Origin: Glacieibacterium frigidum
Lineage (GTDB): Bacteria; Pseudomonadota; Alphaproteobacteria; Sphingomonadales; Sphingomonadaceae
DNA length: 64,000 nt
Direction of reading: 5' to 3'
Assembly (NCBI RefSeq): GCF_007097155.1
Contig: NZ_VJWA01000002.1
Coordinates: 310,001-374,000 of the forward strand
Positions within the stretch are counted from its first letter, which is position 1, and the number at the start of each line of letters is the position of its first letter. This document shows, piece by piece, positions 29,099-38,559 of the stretch. A program made the position numbers and the translations under genes. The notes below the pieces were generated by a model. The model worked only from the letters and a program-made list of their open reading frames with translations. It was not told the DNA's origin and made no database searches.

Positions 29099-30010
29099 GT
29101 GTCGATCTACCTCCCCATCGCCGAGATGTCGGTCAACGTCCTCGTCATCATCGGTCTGGGTGCGCTGGTCGGTTTCCTGTCGGGCATGTTCGGGGTCGGC
29201 GGCGGCTTCCTGACCACCCCGCTGCTGATCTTCTACGGCATACCGCCCGCCATCGCGGTCGCATCGTCGGCGACGCAGATCACCGGCGCGAGCGTGTCGG
29301 GCGCGCTGGCGTACTGGCGGCGTGGCGGCGTCGACCTGAAGATGGGCGCGGTGCTGACCGCCGGCGGCGTGGTCGGTGCGGGGCTGGGGTCGGTGGTGTT
29401 CGCTTTCCTCCAGTCGCTCGGCCAGATCGATATCGCGATCGGGCTGATCTACGTGCTGTTCCTCGGCACGATCGGCGGGCTTATGCTGAAGGAGGCGATC
29501 GGCGCGGTGCGGCGGGTGCGCGCCGGGGTCAAGCTGCCCGGCCGCCTCCACCCGCACCACCCCTGGATCGCGGCGCTGCCGTGGAAGACGCGCTTCTACA
29601 AATCGGGCCTGTACATCTCGCCGCTGGCGCCGCTGCTGCTCGGCGTCGCGGTCGGCATCCTGACGGTCATCATGGGCATCGGCGGCGGCTTCATCATGGT
29701 GCCCGCGATGCTCTACCTGCTCGGCATGTCGGCGGGCGTCGTGGTCGGTACCAGCCTGTTCAACATCGTCTTCGTCACCGCCGCGGCGACGATGCTCCAT
29801 TCGGTCGAGTCGCAGACGGTCGACATCGTGCTGGCGCTGCTGCTGCTGTCGGGGGGCGTCGTCGGCGCGCAGCTTGGAGTACGCGCGGCGCAGAAGCTGC
29901 AGCCCGAGAAGCTGCGCCTGTTCCTCGCGCTGCTCGTCGTCGGCGTCGCCATCCGCCTGGCGATCGGCCTGACCTGGACGCCGGCCGAGCTGTTCTCGGT
30001 GCAGGAGTGA
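29099..30010 (+). CDS. TSUP-family membrane exporter (TauE/SafE)
   Basis: A 303-residue protein with about eight membrane segments and the two TSUP repeats. Each repeat carries a glycine motif (LSGMFGVGGGFLTTPLL and VIMGIGGGFIMVPAMLYLL). The family moves sulfite, sulfoacetate or related anions across the inner membrane. GTG 29099 gives the family-like start SIYLPIAEMSVN. Its stop overlaps the next start (GTGA), coupling it to the TIGR02186 gene, a pairing known from other Alphaproteobacteria. Together with the adjacent sulfonate-type binding protein it suggests a role in organosulfur handling. Confidence 0.88.
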   Translation: MSIYLPIAEMSVNVLVIIGLGALVGFLSGMFGVGGGFLTTPLLIFYGIPPAIAVASSATQITGASVSGALAYWRRGGVDLKMGAVLTAGGVVGAGLGSVVFAFLQSLGQIDIAIGLIYVLFLGTIGGLMLKEAIGAVRRVRAGVKLPGRLHPHHPWIAALPWKTRFYKSGLYISPLAPLLLGVAVGILTVIMGIGGGFIMVPAMLYLLGMSAGVVVGTSLFNIVFVTAAATMLHSVESQTVDIVLALLLLSGGVVGAQLGVRAAQKLQPEKLRLFLALLVVGVAIRLAIGLTWTPAELFSVQE

Positions 30011-30759
30011 GGGTCGCCGCCATCCTGGCGCTGTGGCTGGCGCTGAGCGGTGCGGCACCCATCCGCTTGATCACCGACATCAGCCAGCGGCGCATCGACA
30101 TCGTCTACACCTTCCGCGGCGCCGAACTCCTCGTCTTCGGCGCGATCCAGTATCCGCGCGGCGCGGTGCCCGACGAGCCGCCGGGGCTGGCGATCGTCGT
30201 GCGCGGGCCGCCGGTGCCGATCACGGTTCGCAAGAAGGCGCGCGTCGCCGGCATCTGGGTCAACACCAAGAGCGTGCGGTTCGAGACCGCGCCGGGCTTC
30301 TACGCGGTGTCGACCTCCGCCCCGATCGCCAGGCTGGTCGATGAGCGCACCGCCGCGATCTACGAAATCGGCGTCGGCTCGCTGCAGCTGTCGCCCGCCA
30401 GCGGCAACAGCCCGGAGGAGACCACCGAGTTCGAGCGCGGCCTGATCGACCTGCGCCGCCGCGCCGGGCTGTTCGCCGAGCACGAGGGCGCGGTCGGCGT
30501 GACGCAGAACATCCTGTACCGCGCTCGCATTGCGATCCCCTCCGCGGTGCCGGTCGGCGACTACATGGCCGAGATCTTCCTGATCCGCCGCGGCAAGGTG
30601 ATCGCGCGCAGCGAAACCCCGATCAGCATCGACAAGTCGGGCTTCGAACGCTTCGTCTTCGTCGCGGCGCAGCGGTTTTCGCTGCTGTACGGCCTGTTCG
30701 CGGTGGCGGTCGCGCTCCTCGCGGGCTGGATTGCGGGGCTGGTGGTGCGGCGGACCTAG
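30007..30759 (+). CDS. TIGR02186 family membrane-anchored protein
   Basis: A 250-residue protein: N-terminal hydrophobic signal segment, a periplasmic beta-rich domain (ISQRRIDIVYTFRGAELLVFG, GIWVNTKSVRFETAPGFYAVS) and a single C-terminal membrane helix (LLYGLFAVAVALLAGWIAGLVV) with a basic end. This layout and its fusion-like coupling to a TauE/SafE exporter match the TIGR02186 family, for which no biochemical function is established. GTG 30007 overlaps the exporter stop. Confidence 0.82.
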   Translation: MRVAAILALWLALSGAAPIRLITDISQRRIDIVYTFRGAELLVFGAIQYPRGAVPDEPPGLAIVVRGPPVPITVRKKARVAGIWVNTKSVRFETAPGFYAVSTSAPIARLVDERTAAIYEIGVGSLQLSPASGNSPEETTEFERGLIDLRRRAGLFAEHEGAVGVTQNILYRARIAIPSAVPVGDYMAEIFLIRRGKVIARSETPISIDKSGFERFVFVAAQRFSLLYGLFAVAVALLAGWIAGLVVRRT

Positions 30760-30822
30760 GCGACTTTTCACTCTGCCCCCGAAATGATACCTGTCTGATC
30801 GGGCACCGGGTGGGATGGCGAC

Positions 30823-32289
30823 GTGGGCGGCTTAACCCTTTGGCACTGGCTGATCGCGATCCTGGTGCTGGTGTTCATCAGCGCCTCGCTCGGCGACGCA
30901 TTGAACAAGCGGCGAAATCGCGAGAAGCTGTATCCCGCCAGCGATCCGACACGGATCGTGCTTGCGAGCCTGGTGATCAACGGCTTCCTGTTTCGCCGTC
31001 TGATCCTCACCCGGAAGGGCAATCCGTTTCAGGCGCTGGCCCCCGAGCCCGGGCTTGACATGCCGCTGATCCTGGCGGCGTGCCGCGATATCGAGACGCG
31101 GGCACGCTGGCTGGCCTGGGCCGTCGTCGCGGCGACGCTGGTCACGGCAATCGTCGCCGAGCCGGCCGGACTGGTCCTGCTCGTCATCGGCCTGCTGACG
31201 CTGCGCGGCATCGCGCGCTTCCACGACGCCACCCAGTTTCGCCGCAACCGCTACGATGCGGAGGCACAGCGCCAGCGGTATCTGCCAAAGGGTGTGGCGA
31301 CGACCGAGGAGGCGGTTCCGGTCTCCTGCTCGGGGGTTGCCGATCCGTTTCTCGGTCTCGGCATCAATCTGGGGTCGTGGAACCTGTCGTTCGACACGAC
31401 CAGGGGCGCGCGCGGCCGGGATGTACCCCCGGAGCGGCTGGAGGCGCTGGAAGTCGAACTGGCGATGACCCGCGCGGTCGGTCGCCTCCAACTGGCCGGC
31501 GCAACCTTGGGCGAGCGGCTGTTCGTCAGCGGCGTCGATGCCCGCGGGGTCGCCGGCTTGCAGGGCAGCTCCTATGCCCGGCCGGCGAGCAGTGTCAGCG
31601 TCGAGGTCGCGGCGGCGTATCGCAACGTCAGCAGCGCCCGGGGGCGGCTGTACCGCACGATCACGATCGTCGACTGGGGTGGCGAGGTCGTGCTGACCTA
31701 CGCGTTCCGCTGCGTGCCCCGCGGCGCCGCGCTGGCGGTCGAGGTCGTCAAGCTCGCGCTCCCGCCGATCGCCAATTCCTATCGCGGCATCGACGAGATG
31801 CGGTATCTCGGCGTCTGGGGCGCGATCAAGTGGTTCTCGGTCAGCCTCACCCTCATCCCGCTCGACGTCATCGGCGCGTTCGCATCGGCGGCGGCCCAGC
31901 TGCCCGGCGGCGCGCTGAGACTGACGGGCAGCGACGAACGGCGCGAACGCCGCGAGGTCATCGCCAGCCCGGCCTACAACTACGGCGCCACCTGGTCGCT
32001 GCGGCAGCATATTTCGGCGAACACTTACCCGAACTGGTTTCAGAAGATCGACGCCGCCCAGCATTTCAGGATCATCGAGGAGCAGATCTTCGCGGCGCTG
32101 GTCGACCTGCTCGAGAGCCACGGCATCGATTCCACGGCGATATCCGCCCAGGCAAATGTGCTGCAAACAACCAATATCAGCGTCACCGCCGCGCGTGACG
32201 TCACGCTGCAGGGCGTCGCGATCGGTGCCGGTGCGCAGGCGGGCGCAGGCCCGGCACTGGGCCGGCCGGCGTTGCGCAAGGCCGCCTGA
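30823..32289 (+). CDS. Membrane protein of unknown function with C-terminal VAIGxGA motif
   Basis: I do not recognise this 488-residue protein. It has one hydrophobic helix at residues 5-22, a second hydrophobic pair near residues 95-130, then a long soluble domain (150-430) without enzyme motifs that I know. It ends in a short motif, NISVTAARDVTLQGVAIGAGA, near residues 450-470. The next gene starts 11 bases later and carries almost the same motif at its N-terminus. GTG 30823 is the only start that keeps the first helix. Codon use is like the neighbours, although GC is slightly lower in the middle. The two genes look like a functional pair. Confidence 0.75.
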   Translation: MGGLTLWHWLIAILVLVFISASLGDALNKRRNREKLYPASDPTRIVLASLVINGFLFRRLILTRKGNPFQALAPEPGLDMPLILAACRDIETRARWLAWAVVAATLVTAIVAEPAGLVLLVIGLLTLRGIARFHDATQFRRNRYDAEAQRQRYLPKGVATTEEAVPVSCSGVADPFLGLGINLGSWNLSFDTTRGARGRDVPPERLEALEVELAMTRAVGRLQLAGATLGERLFVSGVDARGVAGLQGSSYARPASSVSVEVAAAYRNVSSARGRLYRTITIVDWGGEVVLTYAFRCVPRGAALAVEVVKLALPPIANSYRGIDEMRYLGVWGAIKWFSVSLTLIPLDVIGAFASAAAQLPGGALRLTGSDERRERREVIASPAYNYGATWSLRQHISANTYPNWFQKIDAAQHFRIIEEQIFAALVDLLESHGIDSTAISAQANVLQTTNISVTAARDVTLQGVAIGAGAQAGAGPALGRPALRKAA

Positions 32290-32300
32290 CTGGAGGAACC

Positions 32301-32690
32301 ATGTCGACGAGTAACATCACCATCTCGGCCGGCCGCGATGCCGTCCTCAGCGCGGTCGCGATCGGCGACGGCGCGCGCGCGATGGTCGCGATCGGCACGC
32401 CGGCCCAGTTCGCCGAGGCGTTCACCGCGCTGCGCGGCGGCATCGAGGAGCTGGCGGTGAAGGGTCAGCTCAGCCCGGTGCAGCGTACCGAACTGCTGAC
32501 GGCGGTCGCGGAAACCGAAACCAGCGTCGCGGCACCGGCGGCGATCGACGCCGACCGCGCGACCAAGTCCCTCACCACGCTGGCTGCCAAGTTCCGGGCA
32601 TTCTGTTCCGACCAGCAGACGTCCGGCGTGTTCGCGTGCCTGCAGTCGCTGGCCGCCCTGATCGGGCTGCCGGTGGCGCTGGTAACCTAG
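32301..32690 (+). CDS. Small soluble protein paired with the preceding membrane protein
   Basis: This 129-residue protein of unknown function has a strong GGAGG before ATG 32301. Residues 4-25 ([21 protein letters not shown]) repeat the C-terminal motif of the upstream membrane protein: N-I-S/T-x-x-A-x-R-D-x-x-L-x-x-V-A-I-G-x-G-A. The rest is helical ([35 protein letters not shown]) and ends in a hydrophobic stretch. Glycine-rich short strands of this kind occur in proteins that assemble through shared beta elements in bacterial conflict systems; applying that here is inference. Its stop codon shares the bases CTAG with the convergent kup gene. Confidence 0.75.
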   Translation: MSTSNITISAGRDAVLSAVAIGDGARAMVAIGTPAQFAEAFTALRGGIEELAVKGQLSPVQRTELLTAVAETETSVAAPAAIDADRATKSLTTLAAKFRAFCSDQQTSGVFACLQSLAALIGLPVALVT

Positions 32691-34600
32691 ATCTCAACCT
32701 GAGACCCCAGCTCGACCACGCGGTTGGTCGGCAGCTTGAAGAATTCCATCGCGGTTTCGGCGTTCCTGAGCATCCAGGCGAACAGCTTCTCGCGCCAGAT
32801 CGCCATGCCGGGGCGGTCGCTGGCGAGCAGGGTCTGGCGCGCGAGGAAGAAGCTGGTGTCCATCATCTTCAGCTTCGGGCCGCAGTTCTCGACGGTCTTG
32901 AGGACGCCCGGCACGTCGAGCTCCTGCATGAAGCCGTAGCGGATGACGAGGCGGTAGAAGTCCGACCCCAGGTCGCGCACCTCCAGCCGGTCCTCGTCGT
33001 CGACGTAGGGCACCTCGTCGATGACTACCGTCAGGATCATGATGCGCTCGTGCAGCACCTTGTTGTGCTTGAGGTTGTGGAGCAGCGCGTGGGGCACGCC
33101 GACCGCGCTGCTGGTCATGAACACCGCGGTGCCGGGGACGCGCGTCGCGGCGGTCGCGGCCGACTTGATGAACACCTCGATCGGCATCGCGCTCTCGCGC
33201 AGGCGCAGCATCATCAGGTGGCGGCCCTTCGCCCAGGTCGTCAGGAAGGTGAAGGCGACCGCGCCGACGAGCAGCGGAAACCAGCCGCCGTCGGGGATCT
33301 TGGTCAGGTTCGACGCGAGATAGGCGAGGTCGATGATCAGCAGCCCGCCGATCAGCGGCACCGCGATCCAGCGGTTCCACTTCCACACGCTGAACACCAG
33401 CACCGCCATCATCACCGTGGTGATCGTCATCGTGCCGGTCACCGCGATCCCGTACGCGCTGGCGAGGCTGCTCGACGTCCCGAAGGTCACGACGAGCAGG
33501 ATAACCATGATCAGCAGCGCCCAGTTGACCGTCGGAATGTAGATCTGGCCCGCGGCACTCGCCGAGGTGTGGACGATCTTGAGACGCGGCAGAAAGCCGA
33601 GCTGCACCGCCTGCTGGCACACCGAGAAGGCGCCCGAGATGACCGCCTGGCTGGCGATGACGGTCGCGCAGGTCGCGAGGAACACCAGCGGCAGCCGCGC
33701 CCATTCAGGCGCCATCAGGTAGAAGGGATTGACCGCGTTCTGCGGCGCGTCGAGCAGCATCGCGGTCTGGCCGAGATAGTTGAGCAGCAGCGCGGGCAGC
33801 ACGAACCACAGCCAGCTGACGGCGATCGGCTTGCGCCCGAAATGCCCCATGTCGGCGTACAGCGCCTCGGCCCCCGTCACCGCGAGCACCACCGAGCCGA
33901 GCGCGAAGAAGCCGAGCAGCGGGTCGTAGAGGAAGAACTCGACGGCGTAATAGGGGTTGAGCGCCAGCAGGATCTCCGGCGACCGGACCAGCTGGTTGAT
34001 GCCCATCACCGCGATGACGAGGAAATAGAGCAGCATGATCGGCGCGAACACCGCCCCGACCTTGGCCGATCCGCGCGCCTGGATGACGAACAGCCCGACG
34101 AGGATGCCGATCGCCAGCGGCAGGACGTAATCGCTGAAGCCCTGGTCGACGACGGTCAGCCCCTCGACCGCCGACAGCACCGAGATCGCGGGCGTGATGA
34201 TGCAGTCGCCAAAGAACAGCGCGGTCGCCAGCACGCCGAGCAGGATCAGCCCCTTCGACCAGCTGGCGCCCGGCGTCAGGCGGTTGATCAGCGCGAGCAA
34301 TGCGAGACTGCCGCCCTCGCCCCGGTTGTCGGCGCGCAGGATGATCAGGATGTACTTGACGGTGACGACCATCATCATGGTCCAGAAGACGAGGCTCATG
34401 ACGCCGAAGACGTGGAGGTCGTCGGCGGGCATCTTGTGGTGTCCGGTGAAGGTCTCCTTCAGCGCGTAGAGCGGCGACGTCCCGATGTCGCCGAAGACCA
34501 CGCCGATCGCGCCCATCGCGAGCTTGGCCAGCCCCTGCGGCGGGTGGTGTCCCGTCGCGTAGCTGTTGGGCAGCCCCGCCTCGGCAGCGGTCGACGTCAT
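32687..34600 (-). CDS. kup: Kup-family potassium uptake transporter
   Basis: This 637-residue protein has about 12 membrane segments followed by a soluble C-terminal domain. Diagnostic segments are [20 protein letters not shown] at the start, GGTxALYAD-like [12 protein letters not shown], and [22 protein letters not shown]. It imports K+ together with H+. ATG 34600 follows the expected N-terminal cytoplasmic stretch. The stop overlaps that of the convergent small gene by the palindrome CTAG. Confidence 0.95.
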   Translation of the reverse strand: MTSTAAEAGLPNSYATGHHPPQGLAKLAMGAIGVVFGDIGTSPLYALKETFTGHHKMPADDLHVFGVMSLVFWTMMMVVTVKYILIILRADNRGEGGSLALLALINRLTPGASWSKGLILLGVLATALFFGDCIITPAISVLSAVEGLTVVDQGFSDYVLPLAIGILVGLFVIQARGSAKVGAVFAPIMLLYFLVIAVMGINQLVRSPEILLALNPYYAVEFFLYDPLLGFFALGSVVLAVTGAEALYADMGHFGRKPIAVSWLWFVLPALLLNYLGQTAMLLDAPQNAVNPFYLMAPEWARLPLVFLATCATVIASQAVISGAFSVCQQAVQLGFLPRLKIVHTSASAAGQIYIPTVNWALLIMVILLVVTFGTSSSLASAYGIAVTGTMTITTVMMAVLVFSVWKWNRWIAVPLIGGLLIIDLAYLASNLTKIPDGGWFPLLVGAVAFTFLTTWAKGRHLMMLRLRESAMPIEVFIKSAATAATRVPGTAVFMTSSAVGVPHALLHNLKHNKVLHERIMILTVVIDEVPYVDDEDRLEVRDLGSDFYRLVIRYGFMQELDVPGVLKTVENCGPKLKMMDTSFFLARQTLLASDRPGMAIWREKLFAWMLRNAETAMEFFKLPTNRVVELGSQVEI

Positions 34601-34779
34601 GCCAGGCGGCTGCCGGCGCGGGTGCGCTCAGGCGGGCGACGGTGCGTCACGACTGCATTGCCTGTTCGCCCCAATCGGTCACGGCGGGCGCGTTAGCATC
34701 GTGCCGCGGGCTTAGCAACGAGGCGACAAGGCCTCGCCGCGCCGTTATAGCGACCCGCATAAAATATTGGAGCAATGCC

Positions 34780-35877
34780 ATGCACGTCGGTGTCCCCCGG
34801 GAGATCAAGATTCACGAATATCGCGTCGGCCTGACCCCCTCGTCGGTCGCCGAGCTGACCGCCGCGGGGCACCGCGTCACGGTCGAGACGCAGGCCGGCA
34901 TGGGCATCGATTTCACCGACGACGACTATGTCGCCGCGGGTGCCGAGATCGCCGCGACTGCCGCAGAGGTGTTCGCCACGGCCGACCTGATCGTCAAGGT
35001 GAAGGAGCCGCAGCTCCACGAGTGCGCGATGCTGCGCGCCGAGACGACCTTGTTCACCTACCTCCACCTCGCCGCCGACAAGCCGCAGGCGGAGGCGCTG
35101 ATGCACAGCCACGCGACCTGCATCGCCTACGAGACGGTTACCGAGCGCGCCGGCGGCCTGCCGCTGCTGCGCCCGATGTCGGAGGTTGCGGGGCGCATGT
35201 CGGTGCAGGTCGGGGCGCACTACCTGGAGAAGGAACAGGGCGGCCGCGGCATCCTGCTCGGTGGCGTTCCCGGTGTCGCACCGGCGCGCGTCGCGATCCT
35301 GGGCGGGGGTGTCAGCGGCATCAACGCCGCGCAGATGGCGGTCGGCCTGCGTGCCGATGTGACGATCTACGACATCTCCACCAGCCGCCTCGCCGAGATC
35401 GACGAGATGTTCGAGGGCCGGGTCAAGACCGTCTATTCGTCGAAGGCCGCGATCACCGCGATGCTGGAGAGCGCGCATGTCGTCATCGGCGCGGTGCTGA
35501 TCCCGGGGGCCGCAGCGCCGAAGCTGATCACCCGCGACATGCTCAAGCTGATGAAGCGCGGCTCGGTGCTCGTCGACATCGCGATCGACCAGGGCGGGTG
35601 CTTCGAAACCAGCCACCCGACGACGCACCAGGACCCGGTCTACGTCGTCGACGGGATCATCCATTATTGCGTCGCGAACATGCCCGGCGCGGTGGCACGC
35701 ACCTCGGCCTTCGCCCTCAACAACGCGACGCTGCCCTTCGTGCTGCGCCTCGCCAATCTCGGGGCGGAAGCTGCGATGGCCGCCGACCCGCATCTCGCCG
35801 CCGGGCTCAACGTCGCGGGCGGCAAGATCCGCCATGCTGCGGTGGCCGAGGCGTTGGGGCTCGAATACGTGGCGTAG
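34780..35877 (+). CDS. ald: Alanine dehydrogenase
   Basis: This 365-residue NAD-dependent enzyme converts alanine to pyruvate and ammonia reversibly. It starts with [19 protein letters not shown]. It has catalytic Lys and His in KVKEPQ and YLHLAADK, the Rossmann motif [16 protein letters not shown], and [19 protein letters not shown] seven bases before ATG 34780 sets the start; the longer frame from 34642 adds unrelated residues. It can feed pyruvate to, or draw it from, the gluconeogenic enzymes of this region. Confidence 0.95.
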   Translation: MHVGVPREIKIHEYRVGLTPSSVAELTAAGHRVTVETQAGMGIDFTDDDYVAAGAEIAATAAEVFATADLIVKVKEPQLHECAMLRAETTLFTYLHLAADKPQAEALMHSHATCIAYETVTERAGGLPLLRPMSEVAGRMSVQVGAHYLEKEQGGRGILLGGVPGVAPARVAILGGGVSGINAAQMAVGLRADVTIYDISTSRLAEIDEMFEGRVKTVYSSKAAITAMLESAHVVIGAVLIPGAAAPKLITRDMLKLMKRGSVLVDIAIDQGGCFETSHPTTHQDPVYVVDGIIHYCVANMPGAVARTSAFALNNATLPFVLRLANLGAEAAMAADPHLAAGLNVAGGKIRHAAVAEALGLEYVA

Positions 35878-35888
35878 CGTCTTCTTCC

Positions 35889-36021
35889 TTCCCCCCTTCC
35901 CTCTTCAGGGAGGGGTCGGGGGTGGGTGCGAGCGTCTTCGCGAGCCCTTCCTTTCGAGACAAGAGCGCGGCAAGGACCGCGCACCCACCCCCGGCCCCTC
36001 CCTGAAGAGGGAGGGGGGGCG
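35889..36021. repeat. Nested palindrome, family B variant, after ald
   Basis: Arms at 35889-35930 and 35980-36021 are inverted copies with about three mismatches. Each arm folds on itself (CCCTC-TTCA-GGGAGGGG type) and carries a GGGGGTGGGTGCG end facing inward. It occupies the whole gap between the convergent ald and lipoprotein genes and may terminate both. Confidence 0.9.
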
Positions 36022-36025
36022 AGAA

Positions 36026-36340
36026 TTATTGCGTGCGGTAGGTCTTCACCACCGACAGGTCGGCCTTGCTCAGCACGACGACCGGTGCGCCGCCCAGCAT
36101 GTCGGCGGGCAGTTCGTAGGTGAAGACCCAGGTGTCGCCGTCCTCGGTGACCGTCGGGGTCTTGCGGGCGGGCGAGAAGTCGGGAAATTTCTCGGCGACG
36201 AGCTTGATGCCGGCCTGCAGCGCCTCGTCGCGCGTATCGTCAGAGGTGGTCGCCATGGTGATCTCCTTGGGCGCGGACTGGCTGCACGACGCAGCGGCAC
36301 TCGCCAGAAGCACCGCCGCCGCCATGTGCAGTCCCTGCAT
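36026..36340 (-). CDS. Small lipoprotein resembling NTF2-fold immunity proteins
   Basis: A 104-residue protein with a lipoprotein signal (LASAAASC, Cys19) and a compact domain. The end of the domain (TVTEDGDTWVFTYELP, MLGGAPVVVLSKADLSVVKTY) resembles the NTF2-fold immunity family of polymorphic toxin loci. Its ATG overlaps the stop of the JAMM-motif gene by one base (TGATG), so the two are translationally coupled. If it is an immunity protein, the lipid anchor would place protection in the periplasm. The family match is made by eye and is moderate. Confidence 0.65.
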   Translation of the reverse strand: MQGLHMAAAVLLASAAASCSQSAPKEITMATTSDDTRDEALQAGIKLVAEKFPDFSPARKTPTVTEDGDTWVFTYELPADMLGGAPVVVLSKADLSVVKTYRTQ

Positions 36341-37080
36341 CAGCGATTGTTAAAATAATACATGCCGTCGTGCGAGCGAATGATGCCGGGGATGCCTGTC
36401 GCATCGGCAAAGCGCTGGTCGGCACTGCTCGGCCCCGAGGTATAGCCCTCGGCGCTGGTGTTCGGGTGGGTGTGGAAGAACGCCACCGTGGTCTTGCCGT
36501 CGATCGCCGGCGGCGCACCCGGGGTGAGCGAGTCGTTGGTACCGTTCGACGGGAACTGGACCACCGAAAGCGCACCAGTGGCGTTGTCGCGGACCACCCA
36601 GAAACCGGTCTCCACCTTCGCACCCGGCGTGTTCGGGTTCGACGCATTCCACGACGCCTCGATCGCCGAGGCGACCACAGGATCGCGCGCGATCGACTCG
36701 AGGCCGGGCACCTGCGCGCTGTCGCTCGCGGCCGGGGGCAGCGTCGCGGCAGGAGGCGCGGTTGGGGTGGTCGCCGCAGAGCCGAACAGGCCGTTGAAAA
36801 ACTTCATGATCGACTCGACCAGCTTCTCGACCGTGTCGGTGATGTCGCGCTGCAGATTGCCCTGCTGGACCGGCGACAGCTGGCTGCCGATGTCGCGGAG
36901 CAGGCTGGCATTCGCCGGTCCGCCGGCCAGCATCGGCCCCAGCACCGCCTGCGCCAGCATGCGCGTGTCGATCGTGCCGAAGGCCGTCGTCGCCTGGTCG
37001 ATCACCGCCTCGGCGGGTGACCGTGTCGTGGGTTGGCTGGTCGTCGCCGACCGAATCCCGATATCGCCCTGCACCTGCAT
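36340..37080 (-). CDS. JAMM-motif protein, possible toxin of a toxin/immunity pair
   Basis: A 246-residue protein. Residues 1-100 are polar and helical with no signal peptide, 100-125 are a Pro/Ala linker, and 130-246 form the C-terminal domain. This domain carries a complete JAMM/MPN+ zinc signature: Glu157 (VETGFWVV), His203-x-His205-Pro206 (FFHTHP) and Ser218-x-x-Asp221 (SSAD). A GIPGIIRSHDGMYYF ending resembles DUF4329-type toxin domains. GGGAGAG precedes ATG 37080. The coupled downstream lipoprotein suggests a toxin and its immunity protein, but a housekeeping peptidase with a lipoprotein partner is possible. How it would be exported is not evident. Confidence 0.65.
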   Translation of the reverse strand: MQVQGDIGIRSATTSQPTTRSPAEAVIDQATTAFGTIDTRMLAQAVLGPMLAGGPANASLLRDIGSQLSPVQQGNLQRDITDTVEKLVESIMKFFNGLFGSAATTPTAPPAATLPPAASDSAQVPGLESIARDPVVASAIEASWNASNPNTPGAKVETGFWVVRDNATGALSVVQFPSNGTNDSLTPGAPPAIDGKTTVAFFHTHPNTSAEGYTSGPSSADQRFADATGIPGIIRSHDGMYYFNNR

Positions 37081-37187
37081 CGCATCTCTCCCAGCCCCCT
37101 GGGTTGTCGCTATTTAACGCAGGACGGCGCTTTCAGCCTCTAGTCGTTTCGACTATGCGCCCCGCAACGACACCCGGGAGAGCCGCA

Positions 37188-37865
37188 ATGACGACGCCGT
37201 TTCACGTCGGTTTCCTGCTGTGGGACGGGCTGACGCAGCTCGACATGACCGGGCCCGCGCAGGTGCTGCACCGCATGCCCGGGGCGCAGCTGCATTATGT
37301 CTGGAAGACGCTCGACCCGGTGATGAGCGACTGCGGCCTGGCGCTGGTTCCGACGGTGACGCTGGCCGACTGCCCGCCGCTCGACATGATCTGCGTGCCC
37401 GGCGGCATACCGGTGACGACGGTGATGAGCGACCCGCAGGTGCTCGACTGGCTGCGCACGCAGGCGGCGGGGGCCGAGCTGGTGACCAGTGTCTGCACGG
37501 GATCGCTGATCCTCGCCGCGGCGGGGCTGCTGACCGGGTACCGCGCCGGCTGCCATTGGGCGTGGGGCGACCAGCTGGCGCAGTTCGGGGTGGAGTTCGT
37601 CGCCGAGCGTACCGTCATCGACCGTAACCGCATCACCGCGGGCGGCGTCACGTCGGGCATCGACTTCGCGTTTCGCGTGATCGAGCAGAAGTTCGGTCGC
37701 GATGTCGCCGAGTCGATCCAGCTGTCGCTCGAATATGATCCGCAGCCGCTGGGCGGCGGCACGCCCGCGACGGCACGGCCCGAGATTCTCGCCCGCGTCA
37801 GTGCCCTGATGGAGCAGCGCTTGGGTAACCGCCGCGCTGAAATCGCCGCGATCGCCGCGCCTTAA
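37188..37865 (+). CDS. DJ-1/PfpI family protein (isonitrile hydratase-like)
   Basis: This 225-residue protein has the PfpI fold (HVGFLLWDGLTQLDMTGPAQVL), the nucleophile in TSVCTGS (Cys103), HWAWGDQL and the C-terminal GGVTSGIDFAFRVIE. The order matches cyclohexyl-isocyanide hydratase-like members, though they also include uncharacterised amidases and glyoxalases. No AraC-type DNA-binding domain is fused. GGGAG precedes ATG 37188; the start is divergent from the JAMM gene. Confidence 0.85.
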   Translation: MTTPFHVGFLLWDGLTQLDMTGPAQVLHRMPGAQLHYVWKTLDPVMSDCGLALVPTVTLADCPPLDMICVPGGIPVTTVMSDPQVLDWLRTQAAGAELVTSVCTGSLILAAAGLLTGYRAGCHWAWGDQLAQFGVEFVAERTVIDRNRITAGGVTSGIDFAFRVIEQKFGRDVAESIQLSLEYDPQPLGGGTPATARPEILARVSALMEQRLGNRRAEIAAIAAP

Positions 37866-37922
37866 GATTGTTTTAACAGCCAAGTTGTGCCATTTTGTCG
37901 CAGTCCGAGGACGGAGGCGGCG

Positions 37923-38555
37923 ATGCGTTGGCTCGTGGCGGGTTTGGCAGCGGCACTGACCTTGGCCGGTCCGGCGCGCGGCGCGGTTATCCATACCGAG
38001 ACCGTCGGTGCCTTCGGCGGCGAGGCGAACGCGCTCAACGCACTGTACGAGCCCTATGTGCTGCAGGCGGGCACGACCTGGATCACGGTCGATCAAGGAC
38101 AACTGACCAGCGGCAACTGGACGATCAACGGCCAGCTCGCGAAATTGTGGTGGGACGAGTTCGGGTCGACCGACGAGGAGGGCAATTACGTGCCGGTCCT
38201 CACGGGAAACGAATATAGCTATTCGCCGAGCTGCAATTCGACGCTGGCGAACCCGGTGTGCGGGACGACCCCGCTGCGCACGACGCTGAGCGGCAATGTG
38301 CTGCGCATCGACTTCGCGCCGCCGCCCGATTTCTACAACTGCACCCCGACCTTTGTCGTGGCCGGCGACTGCGCCGAATCCTACAGCTTCTTCTATGTCG
38401 ATTTCGACCTGTTCGCGACCGGGGTCGGCGACGAGGCGAGTTTCACCTTCTACGACGCCAACCCGGTGCCCGAGCCCGCGACCTGGGCATTGCTGATCGC
38501 GGGCTTCGGGATCACCGGGACGGCAATGCGGCGACGGCGGACCGTCGCCGCCTGA
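37923..38555 (+). CDS. PEP-CTERM sorted exported protein
   Basis: A 210-residue protein with a signal peptide (MRWLVAGLAAALTLAGPARG), a central domain of unknown function with three or four cysteines (SCNSTLANPVCG, NCTPTF, DCAES) and the sorting tail PEPATWALLIAGFG followed by RRRR. An exosortase would cut near PEP. GGAGGCGG precedes ATG 37923. The cysteine-containing domain resembles no enzyme I know; a secreted or biofilm-associated role is typical for the class. Confidence 0.85.
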   Translation: MRWLVAGLAAALTLAGPARGAVIHTETVGAFGGEANALNALYEPYVLQAGTTWITVDQGQLTSGNWTINGQLAKLWWDEFGSTDEEGNYVPVLTGNEYSYSPSCNSTLANPVCGTTPLRTTLSGNVLRIDFAPPPDFYNCTPTFVVAGDCAESYSFFYVDFDLFATGVGDEASFTFYDANPVPEPATWALLIAGFGITGTAMRRRRTVAA

Positions 38556-38559
38556 GGCA

